Assembly (NCBI GenBank): GCA_900316675.1
Contig: ONDR01000002.1
Span: 43,055 to 107,054 of the forward strand
Source: an uncultured Bacteroidales bacterium
GTDB taxonomy: Bacteria; Bacteroidota; Bacteroidia; Bacteroidales; UBA932
Direction: 5' to 3'
DNA: 64,000 bases
Shown one piece after another: positions 10,556 to 19,032 of the stretch. The notes beneath the pieces are model-generated. The model worked only from the letters and a program-made list of their open reading frames with translations, had not been told where the DNA came from and did no database searches. A program made the translations under genes and the position numbers. The number at the start of each line of letters is the position of its first letter. The stretch's first letter is position 1.

Positions 10556-11059
10556 ATGAAGAAACTCTTTTTGATAGCAGCTGCAATGTTTATCGCTTTC
10601 CCCCTCTTTGGCCAGAAGATGACCAAAGAGGAGAAGAAAGCGGCAGCGCAGGCAGCTCATGACGCTGCAGTAGAGGCAATCCATGCCAAGTCTTTCGTTA
10701 TCGTTCCTACGTCTTATCAGACCGTTGACGGTAATGTAGAGTCCCTGAATTCAAACGAGATTTTCCTGTCTTCAGAGGGAGATAAGCTTTATTCTCAGGG
10801 TATGATTGGCGGTACCGCTGCAGCTAATGTTGGCGAGGCTACTTCTTACGAAGTAAAAGAAGGTAAGAAGGGTGACGTGAAGATTTCACTCAAGGTTCTT
10901 GGTCGTTTCTGGAAGGGTTCTTATACCATCAAGATGAGCAAGGACAGTAACGAGTGCGATATCATGTACAACAGGCCTAATCAGCCTACCCTTAGGCTTA
11001 CTGGAAACATTGTTCCGCTTGCCAAGGCTGATATCTTCAGACGTTCAAATCCTATGTAA
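10556..11059 (+). CDS. DUF4251-like exported protein
   Basis: 167 residues with a cleavable signal peptide (MKKLFLIAAAMFIAFPLFGQ). After a Lys/Ala-rich stretch (KEEKKAAAQAAHDAAVEAI) comes the DUF4251 pattern: a strand beginning SFVIVPTSYQT, a central GMIGGTAAANVGEATSYEV, then KISLKVLG and YTIKMSKDSNECDI. The function of the family is unknown; members are periplasmic or surface proteins of Bacteroidota. It is the last gene of the operon, 16 bases after the DUF4397-like gene and 23 bases before a strong terminator. Confidence 0.7.
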   Translation: MKKLFLIAAAMFIAFPLFGQKMTKEEKKAAAQAAHDAAVEAIHAKSFVIVPTSYQTVDGNVESLNSNEIFLSSEGDKLYSQGMIGGTAAANVGEATSYEVKEGKKGDVKISLKVLGRFWKGSYTIKMSKDSNECDIMYNRPNQPTLRLTGNIVPLAKADIFRRSNPM

Positions 11060-11082
11060 TCAGGATAAACCAAATAGAAATG

Positions 11083-11110
11083 AAGGCGACCTTTCCGGGT
11101 CGCCTTTTTT
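11083..11110 (+). terminator. Rho-independent terminator of the second SusC/SusD operon
   Basis: 9-bp stem AAGGCGACC/GGTCGCCTT (11083-11091 with 11098-11106), 6-base loop and a T tract to 11110. Confidence 0.92.
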
Positions 11111-11119
11111 CATTATTTA

Positions 11120-11278
11120 TGGTAGGAGGTAGGGTCCGGGGGGCTTGCGCACCCCCGCGCAAGGGTAGGGGGACGGGGCCCGTTGGATACAAGTTCCCGA
11201 AGGGGACGCAGGAGACAATGGGAGGGGCCGGAGTGAGCGAAGCGAACGAAGTTCCCCCGGTACCCTACACTCCTACCA
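11120..11278. repeat. GC-rich intergenic inverted repeat (element A)
   Basis: About 159 bp filling the gap between two convergent operons. The outer arms 11120-11143 and 11254-11278 are inverted copies of about 24 bases with two one-base bulges (core TGGTAGGAG / CTCCTACCA and CCGGGGG / CCCCCGG). Inside is a second perfect 7-bp hairpin, CTTGCGC/GCGCAAG (11144-11150 with 11157-11163). The rest is G-rich. An open frame crosses it (11080-11286) but has no coding character. Confidence 0.75.
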
Positions 11279-11282
11279 TAAT

Positions 11283-12917
11283 TTAGAAAATGATGGGTTT
11301 ACCGTCAGAGGTGAAGCCTTCGGCGGTAACTTTCAGGGAACTGTCGTAGCCTGGAGCGACAAAGTAGAATTCCAGCGGCTGGCCGGCCTTGACGGTAGCC
11401 AGTGGATTCCAGTACAGGGTTTCCGTGATAGCAGGGAAGTTGGGGTCAAAAGCGGCATTCACAGCGCTGTAAACCATGGGTACAGAAGCGCCCTTAAAAG
11501 ACAGAATCCTATTACCCCTGCCAAGCTGAACACCGGCAAGATCGCCCTTGAAGGTTACAAAATTGGCCGCACCGGAATAGAAGGTCTCGCCAAAAGCATA
11601 ATGATTCGGATAAATCTCTACGTACTTTACAAGCATAGGATCCATCTCGTAAATAATGCTATGATCAGTAACCGGAACACCATCCAACAGAATAAGGCTG
11701 CCGGCAGCATGCCTGAAGGTCAGCAAACCTTTAACATCGGTAGTCTTCACATTCATGAACAGCTGATTCTTCTCACGCTCTATATGAATGTCGTGAAGAT
11801 ACTCAATGAAAACCTCACGCATGGTAACAAAACGCGTGTAGTCATCCAGCACGTAACGGTTATTCCAGGGCCCCAGAAGATCCAGTTTACGCACCTTCAG
11901 CGCAGAATAAAGGGTATCGGCATCAAAAGCCTTTTCTATTTTGAGCGAAGCGTCAAGGGATGCAAGGCCCTCTTTCATGGCCGGATAAATCTGGAGCGAC
12001 GGGATATAAGCGGCCTTGATTCCGGTAAAAGGACTCTCTATCTCTGCCTCAAAGGTGTCGGCCCGTCCGGACATGGAAATGATTGCAATATCCTTGTTGC
12101 CGTAAATGTTGTCTGTGTAGAAGGCTGTACGTCCGTCGGCCAGATGATGGCCTTTGTAGATATCTGACCGGCTGCCGGGGCTGGCAAGGAAAATGGCGGA
12201 TGTGTCTGCCAGGCCCTTAAGGTAGGCGTAAACAATCTCTCCGTCGTATTCACCAGTAACATTATCCCGGTGAGTAGTGGGCTCGTTCCAAACAACCTTT
12301 TCCTGCATTCCAAGGGTGAAGTTGTTATAGTTGTCAAAGCCCTCGTCGTTCCAGACAGAAATGCTGATGGAAGCGTCTTTGTCAGAGGTAACGGTGCCTT
12401 TATACAAGCCTTCCTCTACCTTTTCAAGATTAATCTTAAGACTGGAAGTCGGGGTGTGGCGCATCGTCAGACCCTCCGGCTTGCCATCGACTACCGTAAC
12501 GGCATCTTTTTCACGAGCAGAAGAACCGGTATTGAAGATGCTTATCACCTTTGAAGTGGTGTTGAAGTCGTAAGCCTCTTCATTCTTGTTCACAGCAGTA
12601 TAAGCTGCAATGCGATAGTTGCCTGTGGGAACGTCGGCCGGAAGGTCAATGCTGCATCCGCCCCTGCCTGCCACAAGAGCCACTTTGCCCGTTGCAACAG
12701 TACCCTCGTTACCATAAACCTCTACATAAGCGATGCTGCTGAAGTTGGAGAACTCGCCCGGGGCCTGAAGGCAGAAGGCAGAGCACTTGATGCTTTCCCC
12801 TGCGGCATAATAGCTGCGGTCGGTTGTAAGCAGTGTCCTTTCACGCAAATGCACCTCTTGTGCCAGGGCTCCCAGGCCCGTCAGGGCTGCCAATAATATG
12901 CTGATTATTCTTTTCAT
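11283..12917 (-). CDS. Exported macroglobulin-domain (MG2-like) protein with a TonB-plug-like module
   Basis: 544 residues with a signal peptide ending near GALAQ. Residues about 25-115 look like an MG2 macroglobulin domain (LLTTDRSYYAAGESIKCSAF, then DVPTGNYRIAAYT). Near residue 400 there is a plug-domain pattern normally seen in TonB receptors: ILLDGVPVTDHSIIYEMDP followed by VKYVEIYPN and a Y-SGAANFVTF segment, but no barrel follows. The protein is the last gene of the minus-strand operon, 2 bases after the DUF4249 gene. Bacteroidota have many such secreted MG2-plug proteins of unknown role next to TonB receptors. Association with the receptor encoded two genes upstream is inferred. Confidence 0.7.
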   Translation of the reverse strand: MKRIISILLAALTGLGALAQEVHLRERTLLTTDRSYYAAGESIKCSAFCLQAPGEFSNFSSIAYVEVYGNEGTVATGKVALVAGRGGCSIDLPADVPTGNYRIAAYTAVNKNEEAYDFNTTSKVISIFNTGSSAREKDAVTVVDGKPEGLTMRHTPTSSLKINLEKVEEGLYKGTVTSDKDASISISVWNDEGFDNYNNFTLGMQEKVVWNEPTTHRDNVTGEYDGEIVYAYLKGLADTSAIFLASPGSRSDIYKGHHLADGRTAFYTDNIYGNKDIAIISMSGRADTFEAEIESPFTGIKAAYIPSLQIYPAMKEGLASLDASLKIEKAFDADTLYSALKVRKLDLLGPWNNRYVLDDYTRFVTMREVFIEYLHDIHIEREKNQLFMNVKTTDVKGLLTFRHAAGSLILLDGVPVTDHSIIYEMDPMLVKYVEIYPNHYAFGETFYSGAANFVTFKGDLAGVQLGRGNRILSFKGASVPMVYSAVNAAFDPNFPAITETLYWNPLATVKAGQPLEFYFVAPGYDSSLKVTAEGFTSDGKPIIF

Positions 12918-12919
12918 CT

Positions 12920-14242
12920 CTATTTAGTCAAATTAGGATCGTCTCTGTCCGGCCAGTCGCTGGGGAAGTCAATGGTGCCGCCAAAATACTGGCAGTCAGT
13001 ACATTCTCTCCTTGCCCAGACGTACGTTCCGTATATAATTTCGCCTTTGGCATTGATAGCCTTACGCAGGGGGATATTACCCATTGAGTATGCAAAATAC
13101 CAATCCGTAGCCGGGGGACAATAGTAAATGGCCTCGTCTCCGGGGTAATTGGGATCGTCATAATTGGGGTTGAAGTAGGTAAACTGCTTAAGCAGGTTAT
13201 TACGGACGTCGGACATCCTGTAGAAGCTCCTCTCCCTGAACCAATAAACCTTGGTTGCAACCTTGCTGGCGCCAACATAACCAAGAACCGGTCCGGTTCC
13301 GGTAGTGCGGTGAATATTGCCTTCCATGTTGCTGGGGATAGGGGTGAACAGGTCTCCGTCAACGTAGGAAATTTCTTCCAGGTTAGTCCAATACTCCTGG
13401 TATTCCTTGCTGGCAGAACCTACGTTTACGGTAAGGCGGTACAAGACTGATACCCTGTCGTCCGTATGGTCGATGGACAGAAGGTAGGCATTTACTATCT
13501 TGTTTTCTGAGTGGCTGGCTGCTGATACGGCCATTGTCCTGGTCGATCCCTTCTTCCAGCATCTGTAATAAGGATTCTCGAACCAGTGCTCTTCTACAAT
13601 CTGATCTGTATCATGGTTATAGGTAAGATAGCAGTTCTGCAGGGCTGTATATTCCCATGCCTCGTCGTAGGTAATTGAGAAATAGGGGGAATAGTCAGAA
13701 TGTGCGGTAACGCGGAAGTCAACGTACCTGCCGGAATACTGCCCGTAGGCAATGGAACCATCGTACTTGAAGCAGGACACGCTGTCTATTACCGGTGCGG
13801 GATAAACTGTAATCCAGTCACTGTCGAAGCTGCCCCTGTCGCCGGCGTCAATATGAAGCCTGTACTTCTTGTCCTGGCTGATTTCAGAGGTGTCGAAGTT
13901 CAGTTTTGCAGTGTTGGAGGGGGTATAAAGAGAACTGCTATGAGAAGAGGAAAAGTCATCCCATGAAGAATAGGGATTCTCAGGAACGCCCTGAATGCGG
14001 CTTCCATCCTCGGACTCAATATAACCGCTTGCGGTTATTCCGCCGCTCTCAGTATTCTCTTTTCCGTCCAGGCGGGATGCCAGGGCGATGGATATGCTTG
14101 ACGAACTGCCTGCAAGGATTTGTCCGTCTATAATTACAATATCGGTGTCGCTGGGAATATCGGCCTTGAATTCATAGGTGCACGATACTGCCATGACAGT
14201 CAGGCAAATGATGCTTAAATATTTGAATGTCAGCCGTTTCAT
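12920..14242 (-). CDS. DUF4249 lipoprotein
   Basis: 440 residues. Signal peptide with lipobox AVSC (Cys about 21). The N-terminal segment IVIIDGQILAGSSSSISIALASR and the C-terminal pair ECTDCQ, followed by a GGT-x-DFPSDWPD end, are the two signatures of DUF4249. This family is restricted to Bacteroidota, and its genes usually sit directly after a TonB receptor, much as SusD sits after SusC. The start codon overlaps the stop of the receptor gene by one base (TGATG), so the two are translationally coupled. A surface accessory role for the receptor is inferred; the ligand is unknown. Confidence 0.85.
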   Translation of the reverse strand: MKRLTFKYLSIICLTVMAVSCTYEFKADIPSDTDIVIIDGQILAGSSSSISIALASRLDGKENTESGGITASGYIESEDGSRIQGVPENPYSSWDDFSSSHSSSLYTPSNTAKLNFDTSEISQDKKYRLHIDAGDRGSFDSDWITVYPAPVIDSVSCFKYDGSIAYGQYSGRYVDFRVTAHSDYSPYFSITYDEAWEYTALQNCYLTYNHDTDQIVEEHWFENPYYRCWKKGSTRTMAVSAASHSENKIVNAYLLSIDHTDDRVSVLYRLTVNVGSASKEYQEYWTNLEEISYVDGDLFTPIPSNMEGNIHRTTGTGPVLGYVGASKVATKVYWFRERSFYRMSDVRNNLLKQFTYFNPNYDDPNYPGDEAIYYCPPATDWYFAYSMGNIPLRKAINAKGEIIYGTYVWARRECTDCQYFGGTIDFPSDWPDRDDPNLTK

Positions 14243-16884
14243 CAGAACTTGATATTAATGTTAATGTAGGGGATCTGGGATGCAAAGACAGATACTTTGT
14301 AGCCCTTAGGAAGCTCGCTGTGAGCCATGGTGTAATAGACGGAGTACGCGTTCTTGCGTCCCGTAACGTTGTACACGCCCACAGTGAAGGACAGGTGCAG
14401 CAGATTCTTCAGGTAGTGGCTTGGCTCTATGTTCATTGCCAGGTCAAGACGGAAGTAATCCGGGATGCGGTATGCATTCCTGTCAGAGAAGGCCAGATAT
14501 CTGCGGCCTCCTGATATGAAGGTTGCTACCGGCACGGTGATAGGCCTTCCGGTAGAGTAGTCGATATTGGCGGAGAGGCTGTACCTGTGGGTGAATTTGT
14601 AGTTTCCGGCAAGCTTGAAGTTGTGCGGCTTGTCGTGGGGAGCCTTGTACCATCGGCCTCCGTTGATCAGGCTGGCTGCTTGTTTGTCGACCTGCTGCAT
14701 GAAGGCCCTTGAATAGGTGTACGATGCCCATCCGTTCAGCTTTCCTGAAGATTTGCGAACCATGAGCTCTGCTCCGTAAGAGCGGCTGCGGGTGCGGATC
14801 AGGTCGTCGTCCAGTTCAGGATTCATGATCAGCTGAGCACCTGACCTGTAGTCAAGAGTATTGTTGCTGCGTTTGTAATAGCCTTCTACTGAAACGTCTA
14901 TACCGCTGTCCGATGTCCAGTACAGACCGCCTGCGGCCTGATAACCGTCCTGAGGCTTAATCTTTTCATTTGCCAGCGTCCAGGCATCCATCGGTGAAAT
15001 GGTAGATGTGTTGGATATCATGTGGATGTTCTGGCGCATGCTGCTGATGCCCAACTTCGCGGACAGGTTGCCCTGGAAGGAGTATTTTGCCGATGCCCTG
15101 AATTCAGGGGCGAAGCGTATGGGAGCGCCGTCACGGCTCTTGTACAGGCCGAGCCTTACGCCGCCTTCCAGCGCCCATTTGTCGTTGAGCGTCCAGCTGT
15201 CACCAAAGTATACGGCACCTTCAAGAGCGCTGATCCTATCCAGTTTCCTGGCCTCTATCAGCGAATTGACTCCGTCAGGAGCAATGGTTCCGGGCTGAAG
15301 ATTGTAGTACTGGGCGTTAAGGCCGAAGCTCATAGTATGGGACTCGTTGTACAGATGCTTGAACTTAAGCTTCAGGAATTCCTGCTGGATGCCGTTCTTG
15401 TAAACGTAACCGTCCGGAGTGCCTTTTTCGTGGCCGTTCACCTTGCTTTCATAGGAATCGAAGCCGCCCACAATCTCCATGGTTGTCTTCACTGACAGCA
15501 GGCTGCGCAGTTTTGCGGAAAGGTTAAGGTTGCTGTACGCAAATGTGGTATCGTTGCTGAAAGAAAACTTGTCCCTTGACCAATATCCGTTGATGTAAAG
15601 GGTGTTGGTGGCGTTTATCCTATGGCTGATGCCGGCGTTGATGTCCATGAACGAGGTTTTGCCGTCGTGGTAGTGGCTCTCGTCCGGAATAAGCTTCATA
15701 AGATAATTGGAGTAGGTGGTTCGGCCACCCAGGACGAAGGATGTCTTTTCTCCAATGGGGCCGTCAAGCTCTACGCGGCTGGTCAGTACACCGATGCCAA
15801 GGGAGCCCTCTATCTTTTTCTTGTTTCCTTCGCGGGTATGGATGTCCAGCACGGAAGAGATTCGGCCGCCGAATTCGGCAGGAATCGAGCTCTTGTACAG
15901 CTCGGCGTGCGAAATGACATCGGAGTTGAAGGCAGAGAAAAGGCCGAACAAGTGGTTCGGATTGTAAACGGTTCCGTCGTTCAGGAGGATAAGGTTCTGG
16001 TCTACGGAGCCGCCGCGCACATTGAAGCCGGAAGAGGCCTCGCCGACGGACTGTACGCCCGGCAGGGCCAGCACGGCCTTGATTATATCGCCCTCGCCAA
16101 AGGCGGTAGGTATCTTTTTGATGCGCTCAATTTGGATTTTTTCAAGTCCCAGGCGCGCTGTCCTGTGGTTTGCCACGGACTCTGCGCTGACTGATGCGGC
16201 CTTAAGCGTAGTTACCTTTTCCTTCATGGTGACATCCAGACCGCCTTCTTCGTAAATGATAATGTCCAGATTGATGTCCTCCATTGGGTAGCCGCTGAAG
16301 TTAAGGGTGTTGCGGCCTGTCGGCAGGTACAGCTTCCAGAAGCCGTAGGCGTCCGTAAGCGTGTAGGTGCTGGTATTGCCGTCGTAAACGGATATTCCCA
16401 CAAGGGGTTCTCCGCTTGAAGCATCCTTGACATAACCGTGAATAGTGGCCTTGCGCCCCTTTTTGTAGTTGCGCTCCTGGCCAATCTCGTAGGTCTTGTT
16501 CTGGTAAACCGCAGCCTGGCTTTCTTGCTGTACGCCGCTTTCTTTTACAGGCTTGCTGTCTGCCATGAACCAGGTGCCGGGAATCGAAGGCGATACGCTG
16601 CGGCCCCTTACTACAAAGAGGATTCCGTTGTATTCAGAGATGGTGTAGCCGCCTTCGCGCAGTTTGCCAAGGGCTTTTTCTGCAAAGTCCTCTTTACTGG
16701 CGTCAAGGCTGTAGAAACTATCGTCTTTCTCTGCTCCGGCAATGTGAATTCGGTTTCCGCTGACTGCACGTATCACTTTTACAAGCGAGTCTGCAGAAAC
16801 CATCCTTACGGACAGTTCATTCTGCGCAAAGGCGCCGAAGGCTGCCGCAAGAAGCAATGCAGTTGTTACAATCAGCTTTTTCAT
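14242..16884 (-). CDS. TonB-dependent receptor with STN-like and carboxypeptidase-D regulatory domains
   Basis: 880 residues. The start MKKLIVTTALL at 16884 is chosen because it follows the upstream stop as ATGA and gives a clean signal peptide; a 13-residue extension from 16923 would destroy it. Domains: an STN-like domain (about 22-95, ELSVRMVSADSLVKVI to ILFVVRGR), a carboxypeptidase-D-like domain (about 135-225, HGYVKDASSGEPLVGISVYD), the plug (FNVRGGSVDQNLILLNDG) and a 22-strand-type barrel ending YININIKF. The carboxypeptidase-D domain makes it SusC-like, but the partner is a DUF4249 lipoprotein rather than SusD. STN domains normally signal to anti-sigma factors, but none is encoded nearby. 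Confidence 0.92.
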   Translation of the reverse strand: MKKLIVTTALLLAAAFGAFAQNELSVRMVSADSLVKVIRAVSGNRIHIAGAEKDDSFYSLDASKEDFAEKALGKLREGGYTISEYNGILFVVRGRSVSPSIPGTWFMADSKPVKESGVQQESQAAVYQNKTYEIGQERNYKKGRKATIHGYVKDASSGEPLVGISVYDGNTSTYTLTDAYGFWKLYLPTGRNTLNFSGYPMEDINLDIIIYEEGGLDVTMKEKVTTLKAASVSAESVANHRTARLGLEKIQIERIKKIPTAFGEGDIIKAVLALPGVQSVGEASSGFNVRGGSVDQNLILLNDGTVYNPNHLFGLFSAFNSDVISHAELYKSSIPAEFGGRISSVLDIHTREGNKKKIEGSLGIGVLTSRVELDGPIGEKTSFVLGGRTTYSNYLMKLIPDESHYHDGKTSFMDINAGISHRINATNTLYINGYWSRDKFSFSNDTTFAYSNLNLSAKLRSLLSVKTTMEIVGGFDSYESKVNGHEKGTPDGYVYKNGIQQEFLKLKFKHLYNESHTMSFGLNAQYYNLQPGTIAPDGVNSLIEARKLDRISALEGAVYFGDSWTLNDKWALEGGVRLGLYKSRDGAPIRFAPEFRASAKYSFQGNLSAKLGISSMRQNIHMISNTSTISPMDAWTLANEKIKPQDGYQAAGGLYWTSDSGIDVSVEGYYKRSNNTLDYRSGAQLIMNPELDDDLIRTRSRSYGAELMVRKSSGKLNGWASYTYSRAFMQQVDKQAASLINGGRWYKAPHDKPHNFKLAGNYKFTHRYSLSANIDYSTGRPITVPVATFISGGRRYLAFSDRNAYRIPDYFRLDLAMNIEPSHYLKNLLHLSFTVGVYNVTGRKNAYSVYYTMAHSELPKGYKVSVFASQIPYININIKF

Positions 16885-17621
16885 TTTTGATCTTCTATTG
16901 ATTTCATTACAGCTTTGCACCAAATATCAAGAGGCAGGTCGTCCCAGCGTCTTTCCTTGATCAGGCGCTTGATTGCCTTCTTCTGGGCCGGATACTTGTT
17001 TATGATGAAGCTCTTCTTTTTAAAGCGCTCGACCTTGCCCTTGGCGTCCTTGTACCAGAAAGACTCGCGGTGTTCAAAGAAGGTGAATATCTTGTTGTTG
17101 TAGTTCGGGTCTTCGTAGCCAATCCTGTAGTAGCCGTTGATCTCAACGGATTCCCTCAAGGCCTTTGTAACCTGCTTGTAAACGCAGGCATCCCCATCGT
17201 ACACAACTTCGTAGAAGCCGGCGGGCACATTGTCGTAGCCCATCGCCCTAAGGTTCACATATTTGGCCTTGCCCATGGTGAACCATTCCACAAGGTCGCG
17301 GTCCAGCTCCCAAATCTGGATTCTGTTAGCATATCTAACATACAGGGCCTGCCTGTAGGCATCGATATTCAGATTGATGTTGTCGTACGTTTTGCCGCCA
17401 AAGCAAACGCTGCCGGTGCGGAAACCCTTGTTGTCGATATAGAAGGTTCCGTTAAAGCGGAAAGGGTAGTCCGGCATCAGTTTACCCCTGAACAGCGGCA
17501 AATCCCAACCTGCAGCTTTCTGGTAGCCGTCAACCTCTGCCCGCTCCTGTCCGCTTGCGGTCGTGGGGCGCAGCAGTGCAAGAAAAGCCAGAAGAATAAC
17601 GGCGGACTTGATTTTGATCAT
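16881..17621 (-). CDS. Exported protein of unknown function
   Basis: 246 residues with a signal peptide (cleavage near TASGQ). The mature part is Tyr-rich and ends in a very basic helical tail (RFKKKSFIINKYPAQKKAIKRLIKERRWDD). No domain is recognised. It is placed between the transglutaminase-like lipoprotein (3-base gap) and the STN receptor (ATGA overlap), so it is translated as part of the operon. Similar small exported proteins occur beside TonB receptors in other Bacteroidota. A role in receptor function is possible but unproven. Confidence 0.65.
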   Translation of the reverse strand: MIKIKSAVILLAFLALLRPTTASGQERAEVDGYQKAAGWDLPLFRGKLMPDYPFRFNGTFYIDNKGFRTGSVCFGGKTYDNINLNIDAYRQALYVRYANRIQIWELDRDLVEWFTMGKAKYVNLRAMGYDNVPAGFYEVVYDGDACVYKQVTKALRESVEINGYYRIGYEDPNYNNKIFTFFEHRESFWYKDAKGKVERFKKKSFIINKYPAQKKAIKRLIKERRWDDLPLDIWCKAVMKSIEDQK

Positions 17622-17624
17622 ATA

Positions 17625-18998
17625 TTAAAGGTAAGTTATTTCCATGTCGTAGCTCCACTGGGGGAAGTAAACGTTGCCGCCTTCCCACTCTACTTCTCCG
17701 CGCTGGAAGTCAACTGTCTCGCTTCGCGGGTAAGTCTTTGCCGGGAACAGATCCATGCCGAAGTCCTGGTTTACCACCATCCTGTAAGAGTCGATGCCTC
17801 CAAGGAAGAAGTAGTCGGCCTCCGGGTAAGCCTTAAGGTATTCGGGCGTTGCGTAGGGCGGCCGGCCGAAGCTCTGGTCAACCGGAACCCAGCCTACACC
17901 CTGGAAGTAAAGCTCTGCCCAGTCATGCATGTTCCAGGCACCGGGGTGCATCATGAAACCGCTCTGGAAGTGTCCGGGTATGCCTTTATAACGGCACATG
18001 GTAAGGAAGGTCAGGGTAACCTGGCCGCAGTCACCGTGCCCGTTTGCCAGTACGTATTCGGGAATGTTGTCCAGGGTTGAGTATTCGCGCGCCGATGCCC
18101 ATGGGAAGTTTCCGTCAATCCAGGTGAAGATGGCTTTTGCCTGAAGGTATGGATTGTCGATGCCGGCCGTAAGGGAGTCGGCGATCTCTTTCAGGCGTGG
18201 AGTAAATATAATGTGCTTTTCACGCTCTGCGGTGTAAGTCTTGTACAGGGCTGTTGTTTTGTCATACGGCTGAACCCTGTCCTCCAGGTTACGGAAGTAC
18301 TCTCCGTAGCTGGTGAATTCAAACTCTTCCGTAAAGGTGACGGGCTGGCCCTTGACTGCCGGAATCTCCATGTACAGCGTGCTGTGGCTGTAATTTTCCG
18401 GGGCGAACTTAATCAGTTCGGAATCTGTAGTCTCAGTAAAGAAGAGATGGTCCGATGCCGCTTTTGCCGTGGCCCTAATGAACTTGACATCCTTCTGGCG
18501 GTCGACGTCGGCCCTGGGATAGGGAAGCCAGCAGCGTACGGTCTTGCCGTCCGGCACTGCGTCTGCATCGACTACAAGGGTGTATTTCACCCTCATGCGT
18601 TTGGGTGCGGCGATGGTGGCCTGTCCGTCACGGTCGGCGGTAGCCAGGATTTCCGGCAGGTTCTCTGCATCCACAACATATTCGCCGCTGAGGCCGGTGT
18701 TTTCGCCACCCTTGATGGCCTTGCACTCCTTGTCTATCCTGAAAAGATTGGGGGCGGCATTGCGGAAGTACATTGTCTTGCCGTCAATCTGCATGGATTC
18801 CAGTTTTCCTGAAGCAGTCCATGCGTCAATCTGCGCATCGGTTACATCAGGGATGTATTTTGTTATATATTTCTTAACTTCTTCGCGGGTGCGGCAGAAG
18901 TCTACGCCAAGCCTGTACTGGAGGTCAGCCTCCCATGAATACTTGTTATGGCCGCAGGAGACTGCGGCCATAAACATAAGTATTAGTGCCTTCTTCAT
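17625..18998 (-). CDS. Transglutaminase-like lipoprotein
   Basis: 457 residues from the ATG at 18998, which gives a lipoprotein signal with lipobox AVSC. An 18-residue upstream extension is rejected. The C-terminal half is a transglutaminase-core (cysteine protease-like) domain with the full triad visible: Cys324 in GHGDCGQ, His358 in NMHDWAELYF, Asp374 in VPVDQSFG. In bacteria this fold usually cleaves peptides or amides rather than cross-linking. The N-terminal 120 residues are unassigned. The gene lies 34 bases after the dipeptide epimerase gene; peptide trimming before epimerisation is a plausible shared job but is inferred. Confidence 0.87.
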   Translation of the reverse strand: MKKALILMFMAAVSCGHNKYSWEADLQYRLGVDFCRTREEVKKYITKYIPDVTDAQIDAWTASGKLESMQIDGKTMYFRNAAPNLFRIDKECKAIKGGENTGLSGEYVVDAENLPEILATADRDGQATIAAPKRMRVKYTLVVDADAVPDGKTVRCWLPYPRADVDRQKDVKFIRATAKAASDHLFFTETTDSELIKFAPENYSHSTLYMEIPAVKGQPVTFTEEFEFTSYGEYFRNLEDRVQPYDKTTALYKTYTAEREKHIIFTPRLKEIADSLTAGIDNPYLQAKAIFTWIDGNFPWASAREYSTLDNIPEYVLANGHGDCGQVTLTFLTMCRYKGIPGHFQSGFMMHPGAWNMHDWAELYFQGVGWVPVDQSFGRPPYATPEYLKAYPEADYFFLGGIDSYRMVVNQDFGMDLFPAKTYPRSETVDFQRGEVEWEGGNVYFPQWSYDMEITYL

Positions 18999-19032
18999 AC
19001 TGAATAAACACATGAATATTTGAAATACGTCT

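Noticed and set aside
11080..11286. Small open frame through element A
   Set aside because: It is low-complexity, includes terminator and inverted-repeat sequence, and has no coding signature.
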